A DNA stretch of 64,000 nt. It comes from Candidatus Kinetoplastibacterium oncopeltii TCC290E. GTDB taxonomy: Bacteria > Pseudomonadota > Gammaproteobacteria > Burkholderiales > Burkholderiaceae_B. The notes under the pieces are model-generated. The model saw only the letters and a program-made list of their open reading frames with translations, did no database searches and was not told the origin of the DNA. The position numbers were made by a program, and so were the translations under genes. Of the stretch, positions 9,569 through 18,646 are shown in pieces (the stretch's first letter is position 1; each line of letters starts with the position of its first letter). The DNA is taken from positions 62,001-126,000 of the forward strand of contig NC_020299.1 in assembly GCF_000340865.1 (NCBI RefSeq), given 5' to 3'.

Positions 9569-9728
9569 ATTAAAATATTCCAATAGTGAACATGTTAGAT
9601 AATGATTAGACTAGTAATTTTTGTTGTTTCCAGATTATTATAACCAATGACACTAATGTGTTTTGATATTTAATATATTCCATAAATGACATATGGATTT
9701 TATCTTGATGCATTATTGATATTAATGA

Positions 9729-9804
<76 letters not shown>

Positions 9805-9817
9805 ATCACAACTGTTA

Positions 9818-9846
9818 ACTATATATAAAAATTTTATATATAACAA
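9818..9846 (-). promoter_or_regulatory. Probable sigma70 promoter of tRNA-Phe
   Basis: On the minus strand TTGTTA (9841-9846) is followed after 17 bases by TATAGT (9818-9823), ending 13 bases before the tRNA. The spacer and -10 coincide with an A/T palindrome (TATATATAAAA-A-TTTTATATATA, 9820-9842). Spacing is right but base composition is so biased that a chance match is possible. Confidence 0.5.
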
Positions 9847-9945
9847 TAAGGTAATTGTTGATAGTTATTAATTAATGCTGGAGAATGTAATATACTTTAT
9901 CATTTTGTTAGGTTTAATGTTGTTTTTTTACACTAAAGTGCCCTT

Positions 9946-11208
9946 ATGTCTTCTGTTATAAGCGTTATTGGATTGAATCATACATCTGCTCCATTGATGA
10001 TTAGAGAGCGAATGTCTATGCCAACTGATACTGTTGGCATATTGTTGTCTAGTATTTTGTCTAAATTTAGGGATGTTGTTTCCGAAGCTGTAATTCTGTC
10101 TACCTGTAATCGTACTGAGTTGTATTGTTATTGCGATGAAGAATATATACAAGAATTAATACTCTGGTTTTCTAGTTATGGAAAAGTTGATCCAACTTAT
10201 TTTTATAATTATGTTAATGATATCGCTGTTAGACATATTTTTTCTGTTTCCTGTGGTTTAAATTCCATTATAATCGGCGAGCCTCAAATTCTAAGTCAAA
10301 TGAAAAAATCAGTTTCTATGGCTAATGAGGCTGGCTCATTAGGGACTTACTTATATAAATTATTTCAATATTCCTTTTCAGTCTCTAAAGAAGTTCGCAC
10401 GCATACAGATTTATGCAAGAATCATATATCCATTTCTTCTGCTTCAATTGATCTAGTTAAAACAGTTTTTCAAGAATTAGAAAATCTTAATGTGCTATTT
10501 ATAGGAGCTGGAGAAATTATTGAGCTATGTATTAAGTCCTTTGTAAAATATAAGTACAATAAAATTGTAGTGACTAATAGAACTTCCGATAGATCGGATA
10601 ATTTATCAAAAAAATTCTCTATAGAATCAATTCCATTTAAGAGTTTAAATGATAAGTTATATGATTTTGATGTTATTGTTTCATGTACTGCTAGCGAAGA
10701 TCCAATCATTACTTTAAGTAACGTTACTAATGCTTTTAATGGTAAAAAAATAAAACCGGTAGTTATGATTGATTTGGCTGTTCCTAGGGATATAGATACA
10801 GAAGTATCAAATTTTGAGAATATAACCTTATACTCTGTAGATGACTTGCAGGAAGTTATAAAAAAAGGATTTGCCAGTCGCAGTGCAACTATACCGTATG
10901 CAAATGAAATTATTGAAAAAAAGACAAATGATTTTATAAAATGGATGAAATCTCGTGACAGTATTCCATCAATATTAGAGTTAATAAGTAGAGCTAATAA
11001 AATAAGCTCTACTGAGTTAGAGCTAGCTAAAAAAGCATTAAAGTCTGGAGAATCTCCGGAAGTAGTTCTTGAACATATGGCACGTAGAATAACAAAGAAA
11101 TTCTTGCATGGTCCTATATCATTCGTTAACAACAATGTAGATTGCGACAAAGATATTTTGTCTTGTATTTTGGAGATTTCTTCTAAGTGCAGTAGTAATA
11201 ATTATTAG
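9946..11208 (+). CDS. hemA: Glutamyl-tRNA reductase
   Basis: Reduces glutamyl-tRNA(Glu) to glutamate-1-semialdehyde using NADPH, the first committed step of the C5 haem pathway. The catalytic motif LSTCNRTELY has Cys54. The NADP-binding region shows VLFIGAGEIIEL, and a C-terminal dimerisation helix region is present. 420 aa is typical. It heads hemA-prfA-prmC-grxD-ubiX, all on the plus strand with small gaps, the conserved betaproteobacterial arrangement. Since tRNA-Glu(UUC) is encoded in this window, both the substrate tRNA and the enzyme are retained. Confidence 0.96.
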   Translation: MSSVISVIGLNHTSAPLMIRERMSMPTDTVGILLSSILSKFRDVVSEAVILSTCNRTELYCYCDEEYIQELILWFSSYGKVDPTYFYNYVNDIAVRHIFSVSCGLNSIIIGEPQILSQMKKSVSMANEAGSLGTYLYKLFQYSFSVSKEVRTHTDLCKNHISISSASIDLVKTVFQELENLNVLFIGAGEIIELCIKSFVKYKYNKIVVTNRTSDRSDNLSKKFSIESIPFKSLNDKLYDFDVIVSCTASEDPIITLSNVTNAFNGKKIKPVVMIDLAVPRDIDTEVSNFENITLYSVDDLQEVIKKGFASRSATIPYANEIIEKKTNDFIKWMKSRDSIPSILELISRANKISSTELELAKKALKSGESPEVVLEHMARRITKKFLHGPISFVNNNVDCDKDILSCILEISSKCSSNNY

Positions 11209-11268
11209 TAATAAATTACTCCCTATTAATAAATTTTTTAGTTTTATGCCAATAAGTTTAAAAAAATA

Positions 11269-12351
11269 ATGAAATCGTCAATGCGTATGCGTTTAGAGGA
11301 AATCTCTAATAGATTGTTGGAAATAGATATGTTGCTCTCTGATCATGATATAGCAGCAGATATTGACCAACTTAGAAAACTGTCTTGTGAAAGATCAGAA
11401 ATAGAGACTATTGTCACACTGTTTACTTCATTTTTACAATCCGAATCTGATTTAGAAACAGCTAATGAAATGATGTCAGATCCAGAATTGAAAGAAATGG
11501 CAGAAGAAGAGGTTAGGATCTCTAAAATTCGTATAGAAAAATTAGAGAATGATTTGCAGTTATCTTTATTGCCTAAGGATACCAACGATGATCGAGGTTT
11601 TTTCGTAGAAATTAGGGCAGGTACTGGAGGTGACGAAAGTGCACTTTTCTCAGCAGATTTATTAAGAATGTATATACGTTATGCAGAAAAGATGGGATGG
11701 TTAGTTGAAATAATATCTGCAAATTCCTCTGACTTGGGTGGATATAAAGAAGTTATAATTCGTATTGAGGGTAATGGAGCATATGGTAGATTGAAGTTTG
11801 AATCAGGTGGACATCGGGTGCAAAGAATTCCAGAAACTGAAAATCAGGGTAGGATTCATACATCAGCTTGTACTGTGGCTGTCATGCTAGAAGCTGATGA
11901 GGTTAATGATGTTACTATAGACTCCAGTGATATACGTGTAGATACTTTTAGAGCGAGCGGAGCTGGAGGTCAGCATATAAATAAAACTGATTCTGCTGTA
12001 CGCATAACACATTTGCCTAGTGGCCTTGTAGTTGAGTGTCAGGATGACAGATCTCAGCATCGAAATAAAGAGAAAGCCTTGAAGGTGTTATCGGCGCGTC
12101 TCAAGGATTTAGAAATCAGAGAAAAACAAAAGAAAGAAGCTTCAGAACGTAAGAGTCTTATCGGTTCAGGAGATAGATCTGAGCGTATAAGAACTTATAA
12201 CTATCCTCAGAGTCGTATAACTGACCATCGTATAAATTTGACATTGTATAAATTATCACAAGTTTTAGATGGGGAGTTAGATGATCTTGTTGAGGCATTA
12301 TTAGCCGAATATAAGGCTGAACAATTAGCTTCTTTAGATTCTAATTATTAG
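11269..12351 (+). CDS. prfA: Peptide chain release factor 1
   Basis: Recognises UAA and UAG stop codons and triggers peptide release on the ribosome. The codon-recognition tripeptide of the PxT class is PET at 188-190. The universally conserved GGQ is at 233-235 within [18 protein letters not shown]. The chain length of 360 is exactly standard. It is followed after nine bases by prmC, which methylates the GGQ glutamine. Confidence 0.97.
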   Translation: MKSSMRMRLEEISNRLLEIDMLLSDHDIAADIDQLRKLSCERSEIETIVTLFTSFLQSESDLETANEMMSDPELKEMAEEEVRISKIRIEKLENDLQLSLLPKDTNDDRGFFVEIRAGTGGDESALFSADLLRMYIRYAEKMGWLVEIISANSSDLGGYKEVIIRIEGNGAYGRLKFESGGHRVQRIPETENQGRIHTSACTVAVMLEADEVNDVTIDSSDIRVDTFRASGAGGQHINKTDSAVRITHLPSGLVVECQDDRSQHRNKEKALKVLSARLKDLEIREKQKKEASERKSLIGSGDRSERIRTYNYPQSRITDHRINLTLYKLSQVLDGELDDLVEALLAEYKAEQLASLDSNY

Positions 12352-12360
12352 TTTTTAAAA

Positions 12361-13179
12361 ATGAAAGTCAATATAAAAAACTTGATGATGGATCTAAATT
12401 TACCAAGAATAGAGATACTTGTTCTCTTGGAAAAGGTTTTACAAAAACCACGGACTTGGATTATTGCTAATGATCTCAATATTATTTCTGATATTGCATT
12501 TCGCAAATATAACGATCTGAGAAAGAGAAGATTAAAAGGCGAACCTATAGCATATTTAGTTGGTTATAAAGAATTTATGAGCAACAAATTTTTGGTCAAT
12601 AATTCTGTCTTAATACCTAGGCCAGAGACAGAGTTATTAGTGGATGTTTCTATTAATAGTTTAAGTACTTTACATAAACCAAGAGTATTGGACTTAGGTA
12701 TTGGTTGTGGAGCAATTGCAATATCTATATGTTTGATGAGGACTGATGCTGAAGTGGTAGGTAGTGATATTGATAAAGGTGCATTACTTGTGGCAGAGAT
12801 AAATTCTAAAAAATTAGGAGCAAATGTTACTTTAATTAATAGTAATTGGTTTGATAATTTTGATATACATATAGGAAAATTTGATCTAATAGTATCTAAT
12901 CCACCATATATATCTTCATTGGATAAACACCTAGAATTAGGAGATCTAAGATTTGAACCAAGGATAGCATTGACAGATGAATCAGATGGATTGTCTCATA
13001 TTACCAATATTGTTTACAATTCTAGGAATTATATGAATAAGGGAGCTTTTTTATGGATGGAACACGGTTGGGATCAAGCTGCAAAAGTCAAGAATATATT
13101 AAAAATAGCCGGATTTAGAAATATAACAAGTTTTCTAGATCTATCTGGAATACCTAGAATAACTGGTGGCAATATATAG
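12361..13179 (+). CDS. prmC: Release-factor glutamine methyltransferase
   Basis: SAM-dependent enzyme that N5-methylates the glutamine of the GGQ motif in release factors. The SAM site is VLDLGIGCGAIAIS (about 109-122), and the substrate motif NPPY occurs at 180-183 (SNPPYISS). The N-terminal helical recognition domain with RRLKGEPIAYLVGYKEF leads into LIPRPETELLV. 272 aa is normal. Adjacency to prfA matches its biochemical target. Confidence 0.95.
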   Translation: MKVNIKNLMMDLNLPRIEILVLLEKVLQKPRTWIIANDLNIISDIAFRKYNDLRKRRLKGEPIAYLVGYKEFMSNKFLVNNSVLIPRPETELLVDVSINSLSTLHKPRVLDLGIGCGAIAISICLMRTDAEVVGSDIDKGALLVAEINSKKLGANVTLINSNWFDNFDIHIGKFDLIVSNPPYISSLDKHLELGDLRFEPRIALTDESDGLSHITNIVYNSRNYMNKGAFLWMEHGWDQAAKVKNILKIAGFRNITSFLDLSGIPRITGGNI

Positions 13180-13225
13180 TTTAAAGTAGTCTTAAATAAA
13201 CAAATTACAATTTTTTATTAAAAAT

Positions 13226-13555
13226 ATGAAAGATATTCAAAAATATATAGATGGAATAATTAAAGAGAATAAAGTGGTATTATTTATGAAAGGATCTCTA
13301 AATTTTCCTATGTGTGGTTTTTCTGGAAAAGTTGTTAGAATCCTTAAGGAATGTGGTTTAAATAGTAATAATATTTTATGTATCAATATTCTTGAGGATG
13401 AAAATGTTCGTCAAGGAATAAAAGAGTATTCTGATTGGCCTACTATTCCTCAGTTATATATTGATGGAAATTTTATTGGAGGTTCAGATATCGTGTCATA
13501 CATGTACTCTAGTGGAGAGCTAAAAACAGTAATCGATAATATTACTTTTTGCTAG
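13226..13555 (+). CDS. grxD: Monothiol glutaredoxin (Grx4 type)
   Basis: CGFS-type monothiol glutaredoxin, which carries [2Fe-2S] clusters with glutathione. The CGFS active site is at residues 30-33 (PMCGFSGK), with SDWPTIPQLYIDGNFIGGSDI binding glutathione. 109 aa is standard. The glutathione it needs is consistent with retained gshA in the same window. Confidence 0.94.
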   Translation: MKDIQKYIDGIIKENKVVLFMKGSLNFPMCGFSGKVVRILKECGLNSNNILCINILEDENVRQGIKEYSDWPTIPQLYIDGNFIGGSDIVSYMYSSGELKTVIDNITFC

Positions 13556-13570
13556 TAAACAACAGATATT

Positions 13571-14134
13571 ATGATGCGTAGAATTGTCGTTGGCATAACA
13601 GGAGCCACAGGTTCCATATATGCTTTAAGGCTTCTGAAGAAGTTAAATTCATTGACTAATGTTGAAGTTCATTTGATTATATCATCATCAGGAGTTTTAA
13701 CATTGCATAATGAGTTGGGTATTAGAATTAACAAACTTCACTCTATGGTTAGTGTTGTTCATAATTTTAAAAATATTGGTGATGTTCTAGCTAGTGGTTC
13801 ATTTAGAACAGATGGTATGTTAATTGTTCCTTGTTCAATTAGAACTCTTTCCGCGATAGCTAATGGATTGTCTGATAATTTAATAGTCAGAGCGGCAGAT
13901 GTTTCTTTGAAAGAAAGAAGGCCCATTGTGCTTATGGTAAGAGAATCACCTTTTAATTTAATTCATTTGCGTAATATGATTTCTGTTACAGAGATGGGAG
14001 GGATTATATTTCCTCCCATGCCGGCATTTTACCACAAACCAGCTTCTATAGAAGAAATGGTAGACCATACGGTCATACATGCGATGAGGTTATTGAATAT
14101 AGAGGTTCCAGGTCCGGTATGGGAAGGAATTTAA
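13571..14134 (+). CDS. ubiX: Flavin prenyltransferase UbiX
   Basis: Makes prenylated FMN, the cofactor for UbiD-type decarboxylases in ubiquinone synthesis. The start RRIVVGITGATGSIYALRLLKKL is the family N-terminus, with the conserved LIVPCSIRTLSAIANGLSDNLIVRAADVSLKERRPIVLMVRE-type core and GGIIFPPMPAFYHKP. 187 aa is typical. Its stop codon overlaps the stop of the opposing carbonic anhydrase gene by a few bases. The partner ubiD is not in this window. Confidence 0.94.
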   Translation: MMRRIVVGITGATGSIYALRLLKKLNSLTNVEVHLIISSSGVLTLHNELGIRINKLHSMVSVVHNFKNIGDVLASGSFRTDGMLIVPCSIRTLSAIANGLSDNLIVRAADVSLKERRPIVLMVRESPFNLIHLRNMISVTEMGGIIFPPMPAFYHKPASIEEMVDHTVIHAMRLLNIEVPGPVWEGI

Positions 14135-14772
14135 TTTTTAATTAATGGAGTAAAACTTGTTCCTTTTTTTATAAATAAAATTCCAGTGGATATTAAGAAG
14201 TAAGCTCCATGTATATGTAATTTTCCTTGATTTACTCTAGTTCTTATAGAAGGAAAACTTAATAAGTTATTTATACTATGCTGAACAACTCCAAGTTCTA
14301 GTTTTTTTATGTCGCCAGGCTTATAATTGCCAACTTTTATATTAAGTTGATTGGCAACGGGTACAATTTGCGACATCCATTTTCCTATAAAATCCATCTT
14401 ACTAAGAGGATGTTGATCTTCTATGAATGATTTAATACCACCACAAGAAGCATGTCCTAGTATAACTATATGTTTTACATTGAGACCATTTACGGCAAAT
14501 TCTATAGCAGCGCTTGTTCCATGGTAAGATTCTGAATGCTCATCTTCAAAGATTGGTACTAAATTGGCAACATTTCTAACAACAAATATTTCTCCTGGAC
14601 TAGTATCAAATATAACTTCTGGTGACACTCTTGAATCACAACATCCTATCACCATTATTTCTGGATTTTGTCCAGAAGTTGCCAAGTTTTCATATTTTTT
14701 TCGTTCATTATGGAATCCAGCAGAAAGAAAACTAAAGTATCCATCAGATAATTTTTTAGGAAACAGATGCAT
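14131..14772 (-). CDS. can: Beta-class carbonic anhydrase
   Basis: Interconverts CO2 and bicarbonate. The zinc and catalytic residues of the beta class are visible: Cys44, Asp46 and Arg48 in GCCDSRVSP, and His107 and Cys110 in GHASCGG. 213 aa is typical. It lies 47 bases downstream of ppc on the same strand, so the two are probably co-transcribed; the bicarbonate it makes is the substrate of PEP carboxylase. The symbol can is a best family assignment. Confidence 0.92.
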   Translation of the reverse strand: MHLFPKKLSDGYFSFLSAGFHNERKKYENLATSGQNPEIMVIGCCDSRVSPEVIFDTSPGEIFVVRNVANLVPIFEDEHSESYHGTSAAIEFAVNGLNVKHIVILGHASCGGIKSFIEDQHPLSKMDFIGKWMSQIVPVANQLNIKVGNYKPGDIKKLELGVVQHSINNLLSFPSIRTRVNQGKLHIHGAYFLISTGILFIKKGTSFTPLIKN

Positions 14773-14819
14773 GAAAAATAATCCAAATAAATTGTTATTT
14801 ATGGTTTTATTGATTATTA

Positions 14820-17633
14820 CTAGCCAGAATTTCTAAGTCCTGCAGCAATACCGTTTATAGTTATATGTATATCTCTTTTTGTCATATCTTTGGAACTTTG
14901 AGATAGTGAATTGTAACCATATCTATGTCTGCGAAGCAGCTCAACCTGTAGGTAGTTTAGTGGATCTATATATGTAAAACGCTCTTTTAAAGCATTTAAT
15001 AATGTAGGATTGTCTTCTAGAAGATCCCTGTTCGTTAGTAATCTTAGCATTTCTATAGTTTTGTAATATTCCAAACTTATGGCGTTAAAAACATTGTTTC
15101 TTAGTGTTTGATTCGGTACTAATTTTGAATAGCAAGAAGCTATTCCCAGATCAGATTTTATAAGAACCATTTCCATATTAGATATCAAGGTTTTAAAAAT
15201 TGGCCATTCTCTTATCATTACTCTTAATAAGCTTAATCTATCATTTTTAGATTTTGCGATAACACTAGCTCCGTTATCTAAGAAATTTTCAATTGCAGAT
15301 CCTACACCATACCAACTTGTTAGCATTAATCTACACTGAGACCAAGAGAAACTCCAAGGAATAGCCCTCAAATCTTCAATGTTTTGTAAATTTTTACGAG
15401 ATGAAGGTCTTGAACCTATATTTAATTCGGCTATTTCATTTATTGGAGTAGATGTAAAGAAATATTCTGTAAATCCAGGTTTTTCATATATTAGATTGCG
15501 ATAAATTTTTTCTGCGTGACGAGACATAAATGACATAGCCTCACCATACTTATCCACATAGATATTATCCATGTTTTTTTTGTTCGTAGTAACGTACAAA
15601 CTAGATTCAAGTGTTGCAGCGACTATTAGTTCTAGATGCCATTTACCTACTTCCGCATTATTGTATTTACCATGAACTACTTCTCCTTGCTCAGTAAGCC
15701 TTATTTGTCCTGATACTGCTCCAGGTGGTTGAGCTAAAATCGCTTCAAAACTTGGTCCTCCACCTCTGCCTACAGAGCCTCCTCTTCCGTGAAATAGCCT
15801 TAGTTTAATATTATTGGATCTAAATACTTCCACTAAGTTTCTTTCTGCTTGATACAATTCCCAATTAGAAGTTAAAAAACCACCATCTTTGTTACTGTCA
15901 GAATAACCTAACATCACTTCTTGGATATTATGATTTGAATCGCTAATTATAGATCTAACTTCAGGTAAATTTATCCATCTTGACATAATTTCTGCGCTGT
16001 TTTGCAAATCTGTTATCGTCTCGAATAGAGGTACGACCATTAGTCCTTCATTCTCTATTTGAGGATAATATGCTGGTTTAATTAACCCAGTTTCTTTTTG
16101 AATAACTAAAACTTCTAAAAGATCACTTAGTGTTTCTGTATGTGAAACTATATATTGTTTTATAGAATCTTTTCCATATTCTGATCTAATTCTAGCAGCA
16201 GTTCTAAAAATTTTTAATTCTTTAGTTGTTTCAGCACTATATTCAAACCATGGAGATACCAGTTGCCTACCTTGCATTAATTCGAACCTAAGAATTTTTA
16301 TTTTATCTTCTTCGTTTAAATCAGAATATTTATTTTTTTTATCATCTAGTATTATGTTTGCCTGTGCGAAGAGCTCATCTAATATTTTTTCATGAACGTC
16401 TGAGTTTTGTCGCAAATCTAAAGTAGTTAGATGAAATCCGAATACTTTTACAGATTGTTGTAAATTTTTTAGTCTTAGTGAATTTATTAAATTCCCATGA
16501 TGTTTTTCCAGTGAACTAGATATTGTATTTAAATCATTGTAGAATTCTTCAGATACTTTGTATGGTAAAGCGTTTAGAATTGCTCTTCTAGCAAGATTTT
16601 TTCCAGTTAATTTTTCTGATGTTACTGCTAATCTAGCATATATACCTACTAATGCTTTTCTATAGGGTTCATCTTTTAAATGAGGAGATAGATCTTTGCT
16701 TTCTTCTGCCAAGGACAATATCTCCTTGTCTACATCAACTAATAGATTACTAACAGATAACTCAGTTTTTAATGCAAATACTTCTTTTAAGTAATGCTCG
16801 AATATAACAGAAGATTGCCTAATCATAGCCTGTTCTAAAGTTAATTCGTCTACACTTGGATTTCCATCACGATCTCCACCAATCCAGCTACCCATTCTTA
16901 AAAAAGGTTTCAATGGCAGACTAGTAGAATTTTTACTATTGTTTAATAAGTTAGAGAGATCTCTGTATAACTTAGGAATTGTTGATAAAAAAGTACTACG
17001 ATAATAGGATAGAGCATTTTCTATTTCATCGTTTACTGTAAGGCTAGAATATCGAAGTATTCTTGTTTGCCACATTATTGCAATATAACCGAGTAGCTCT
17101 AAGTCAATTTCTTTTAAATTTTCTTTATCTTTTTCACTGTTTCTTTCTATAAGTTTTCTTGAAATGTTTCTATGAGCATCTAATGTGCTTTTTCTTTGTA
17201 TTTCTGTTGGATGGGCTGTTAATACTGGAACTATACAAGATTCATTTAATAATTCATTAATTGCACACGAATTAACTCCATTAGAATTTAGTTTTTTTAT
17301 TACATCCTTTAAACTGCCACGTATTGGGTAATCAAGTTCTGAAAGATGTTCTTTATGTCTACGATTTTGATCATTATCCTCTGCAATATTAACTAGATGC
17401 ATAAAATAGCTAAAAGCTCTTGCTACTGTATTTGGGTCATTACCCTCTAACTTACTGATATATTCTTCTAATGATTCATTGTCATGATCTTTTTTGTTTT
17501 TTCTAAGTCTTATAGCTGATCTTCTGATTAGTTCGATTATATCAAATAGACGTTTTCCTTCACAGCTATATATAATTTCTCCTAGCATTTTTCCTAACAA
17601 ACGAATCTCTTGACGTAGCGGTGATATTTGCAT
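14820..17633 (-). CDS. ppc: Phosphoenolpyruvate carboxylase
   Basis: Adds bicarbonate to phosphoenolpyruvate to give oxaloacetate, refilling the TCA cycle and supplying aspartate-family amino acids. Motifs include VLTAHPTEIQRKS with catalytic His141, GGDRDGNP, GYSDSNKDGGF, the mobile loop FHGRGGSVGRGGGP, and the conserved C-terminus AAGLRNSG. At 937 aa it is a little longer than E. coli Ppc (883), with extra lysine/asparagine-rich stretches. Divergent from queC across about 200 bases. Confidence 0.96.
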   Translation of the reverse strand: MQISPLRQEIRLLGKMLGEIIYSCEGKRLFDIIELIRRSAIRLRKNKKDHDNESLEEYISKLEGNDPNTVARAFSYFMHLVNIAEDNDQNRRHKEHLSELDYPIRGSLKDVIKKLNSNGVNSCAINELLNESCIVPVLTAHPTEIQRKSTLDAHRNISRKLIERNSEKDKENLKEIDLELLGYIAIMWQTRILRYSSLTVNDEIENALSYYRSTFLSTIPKLYRDLSNLLNNSKNSTSLPLKPFLRMGSWIGGDRDGNPSVDELTLEQAMIRQSSVIFEHYLKEVFALKTELSVSNLLVDVDKEILSLAEESKDLSPHLKDEPYRKALVGIYARLAVTSEKLTGKNLARRAILNALPYKVSEEFYNDLNTISSSLEKHHGNLINSLRLKNLQQSVKVFGFHLTTLDLRQNSDVHEKILDELFAQANIILDDKKNKYSDLNEEDKIKILRFELMQGRQLVSPWFEYSAETTKELKIFRTAARIRSEYGKDSIKQYIVSHTETLSDLLEVLVIQKETGLIKPAYYPQIENEGLMVVPLFETITDLQNSAEIMSRWINLPEVRSIISDSNHNIQEVMLGYSDSNKDGGFLTSNWELYQAERNLVEVFRSNNIKLRLFHGRGGSVGRGGGPSFEAILAQPPGAVSGQIRLTEQGEVVHGKYNNAEVGKWHLELIVAATLESSLYVTTNKKNMDNIYVDKYGEAMSFMSRHAEKIYRNLIYEKPGFTEYFFTSTPINEIAELNIGSRPSSRKNLQNIEDLRAIPWSFSWSQCRLMLTSWYGVGSAIENFLDNGASVIAKSKNDRLSLLRVMIREWPIFKTLISNMEMVLIKSDLGIASCYSKLVPNQTLRNNVFNAISLEYYKTIEMLRLLTNRDLLEDNPTLLNALKERFTYIDPLNYLQVELLRRHRYGYNSLSQSSKDMTKRDIHITINGIAAGLRNSG

Positions 17634-17833
17634 TTTTTATATTTAATAGTATTGAAACAAAAACTTATTCATAGTGTTAAAAACATAAAGTAATCTTATA
17701 GTAATTGTCTATAGCTTCTCAAGCAAATTTTAATTAATATTAGATTTGTACTAAATAGCTTAATACGCTGATAGAATTTTTAGATTTTTTAGTTAGTACG
17801 TATGAATGCAAGATTTATGGATAATATGATAAA

Positions 17834-18556
17834 ATGACTAATATTTTCAGTAAGAATAGAGAAAAAGCTTTGGTTCTGTTTTCTGGAGGACAAGATTCTA
17901 CTACATGTTTGTTTTGGGCATTAAACAATTATAAAAGAGTAGACACTTTGGGTTTTAAATACGGTCAAAGACATTCTATAGAGTTAGATTGCAGATTGTC
18001 AATTCTAGATATTATTAATTCTCAAGAAAATAATTATTATATTGGAGAATTAGGTGATGATCATGTAGTGGATTTGGGATTCATAAGTCAGATTACAGAA
18101 AATGCACTTACAAGAAAATTAACTATAGACTCTTCTGATAACGTTCCAAATACATTTGTCCCTGGAAGGAATTTATTGTTTCTAACTACAGCTGCCATAA
18201 TATGTTATAACATAAATACATGTAATATAGTTGGAGGCATGAGTGAAGTAGATTTTTCTAATTATCCAGATTGCCGGGATAGTACTGTAAAATCACAACA
18301 AGTTACTCTAAATCTTGGCTTAGATAGACTTATAAACATAGAAACTCCTTTGATGAGAAAGACCAAAGCTGAAATATGGCAAATGGCAATGGATATCGGA
18401 GGTAATGATCTTATTAGAATTATTGTAGAGAATACTCATACTTGTTATCTAGGTTGCCGAGATGATTTTCATGATTGGGGTTATGGATGCGGAATTTGCC
18501 CAGAATGTGTATTGCGTAAAACTGGATGGGAAACATGGATTAATGTAAAATCTTAA
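17834..18556 (+). CDS. queC: 7-cyano-7-deazaguanine synthase
   Basis: Converts 7-carboxy-7-deazaguanine to preQ0 with ATP and ammonia in queuosine synthesis. The ATP-pyrophosphatase P-loop is FSGGQDSTTC (about 16-25). The C-terminal zinc site shows the cysteine series CYLGC and CGICPEC. 240 aa is near the usual 220-235. It sits alone here: queD, queE and queF are not in this window, so the pathway's completeness cannot be judged. Confidence 0.95.
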   Translation: MTNIFSKNREKALVLFSGGQDSTTCLFWALNNYKRVDTLGFKYGQRHSIELDCRLSILDIINSQENNYYIGELGDDHVVDLGFISQITENALTRKLTIDSSDNVPNTFVPGRNLLFLTTAAIICYNINTCNIVGGMSEVDFSNYPDCRDSTVKSQQVTLNLGLDRLINIETPLMRKTKAEIWQMAMDIGGNDLIRIIVENTHTCYLGCRDDFHDWGYGCGICPECVLRKTGWETWINVKS

Positions 18557-18646
18557 GGTTAATAGTTTCGTCATTTCTGATGTTTATATGTTTTTATATA
18601 ATATATCAGTTCTATTGTAAATCTAATTTAAGAGTGAAATAATATA

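Noticed and set aside
10470..11150. 226-codon open frame antisense to hemA
   Set aside because: It lies wholly over a well-conserved gene, is serine/leucine/isoleucine-rich and matches no family I know; it is a reading-frame shadow.
15550..15558. Exact DnaA-box-like TTATCCACA
   Set aside because: Single copy inside ppc; about one such match is expected by chance in this composition, and no cluster of boxes or origin-type DNA surrounds it.
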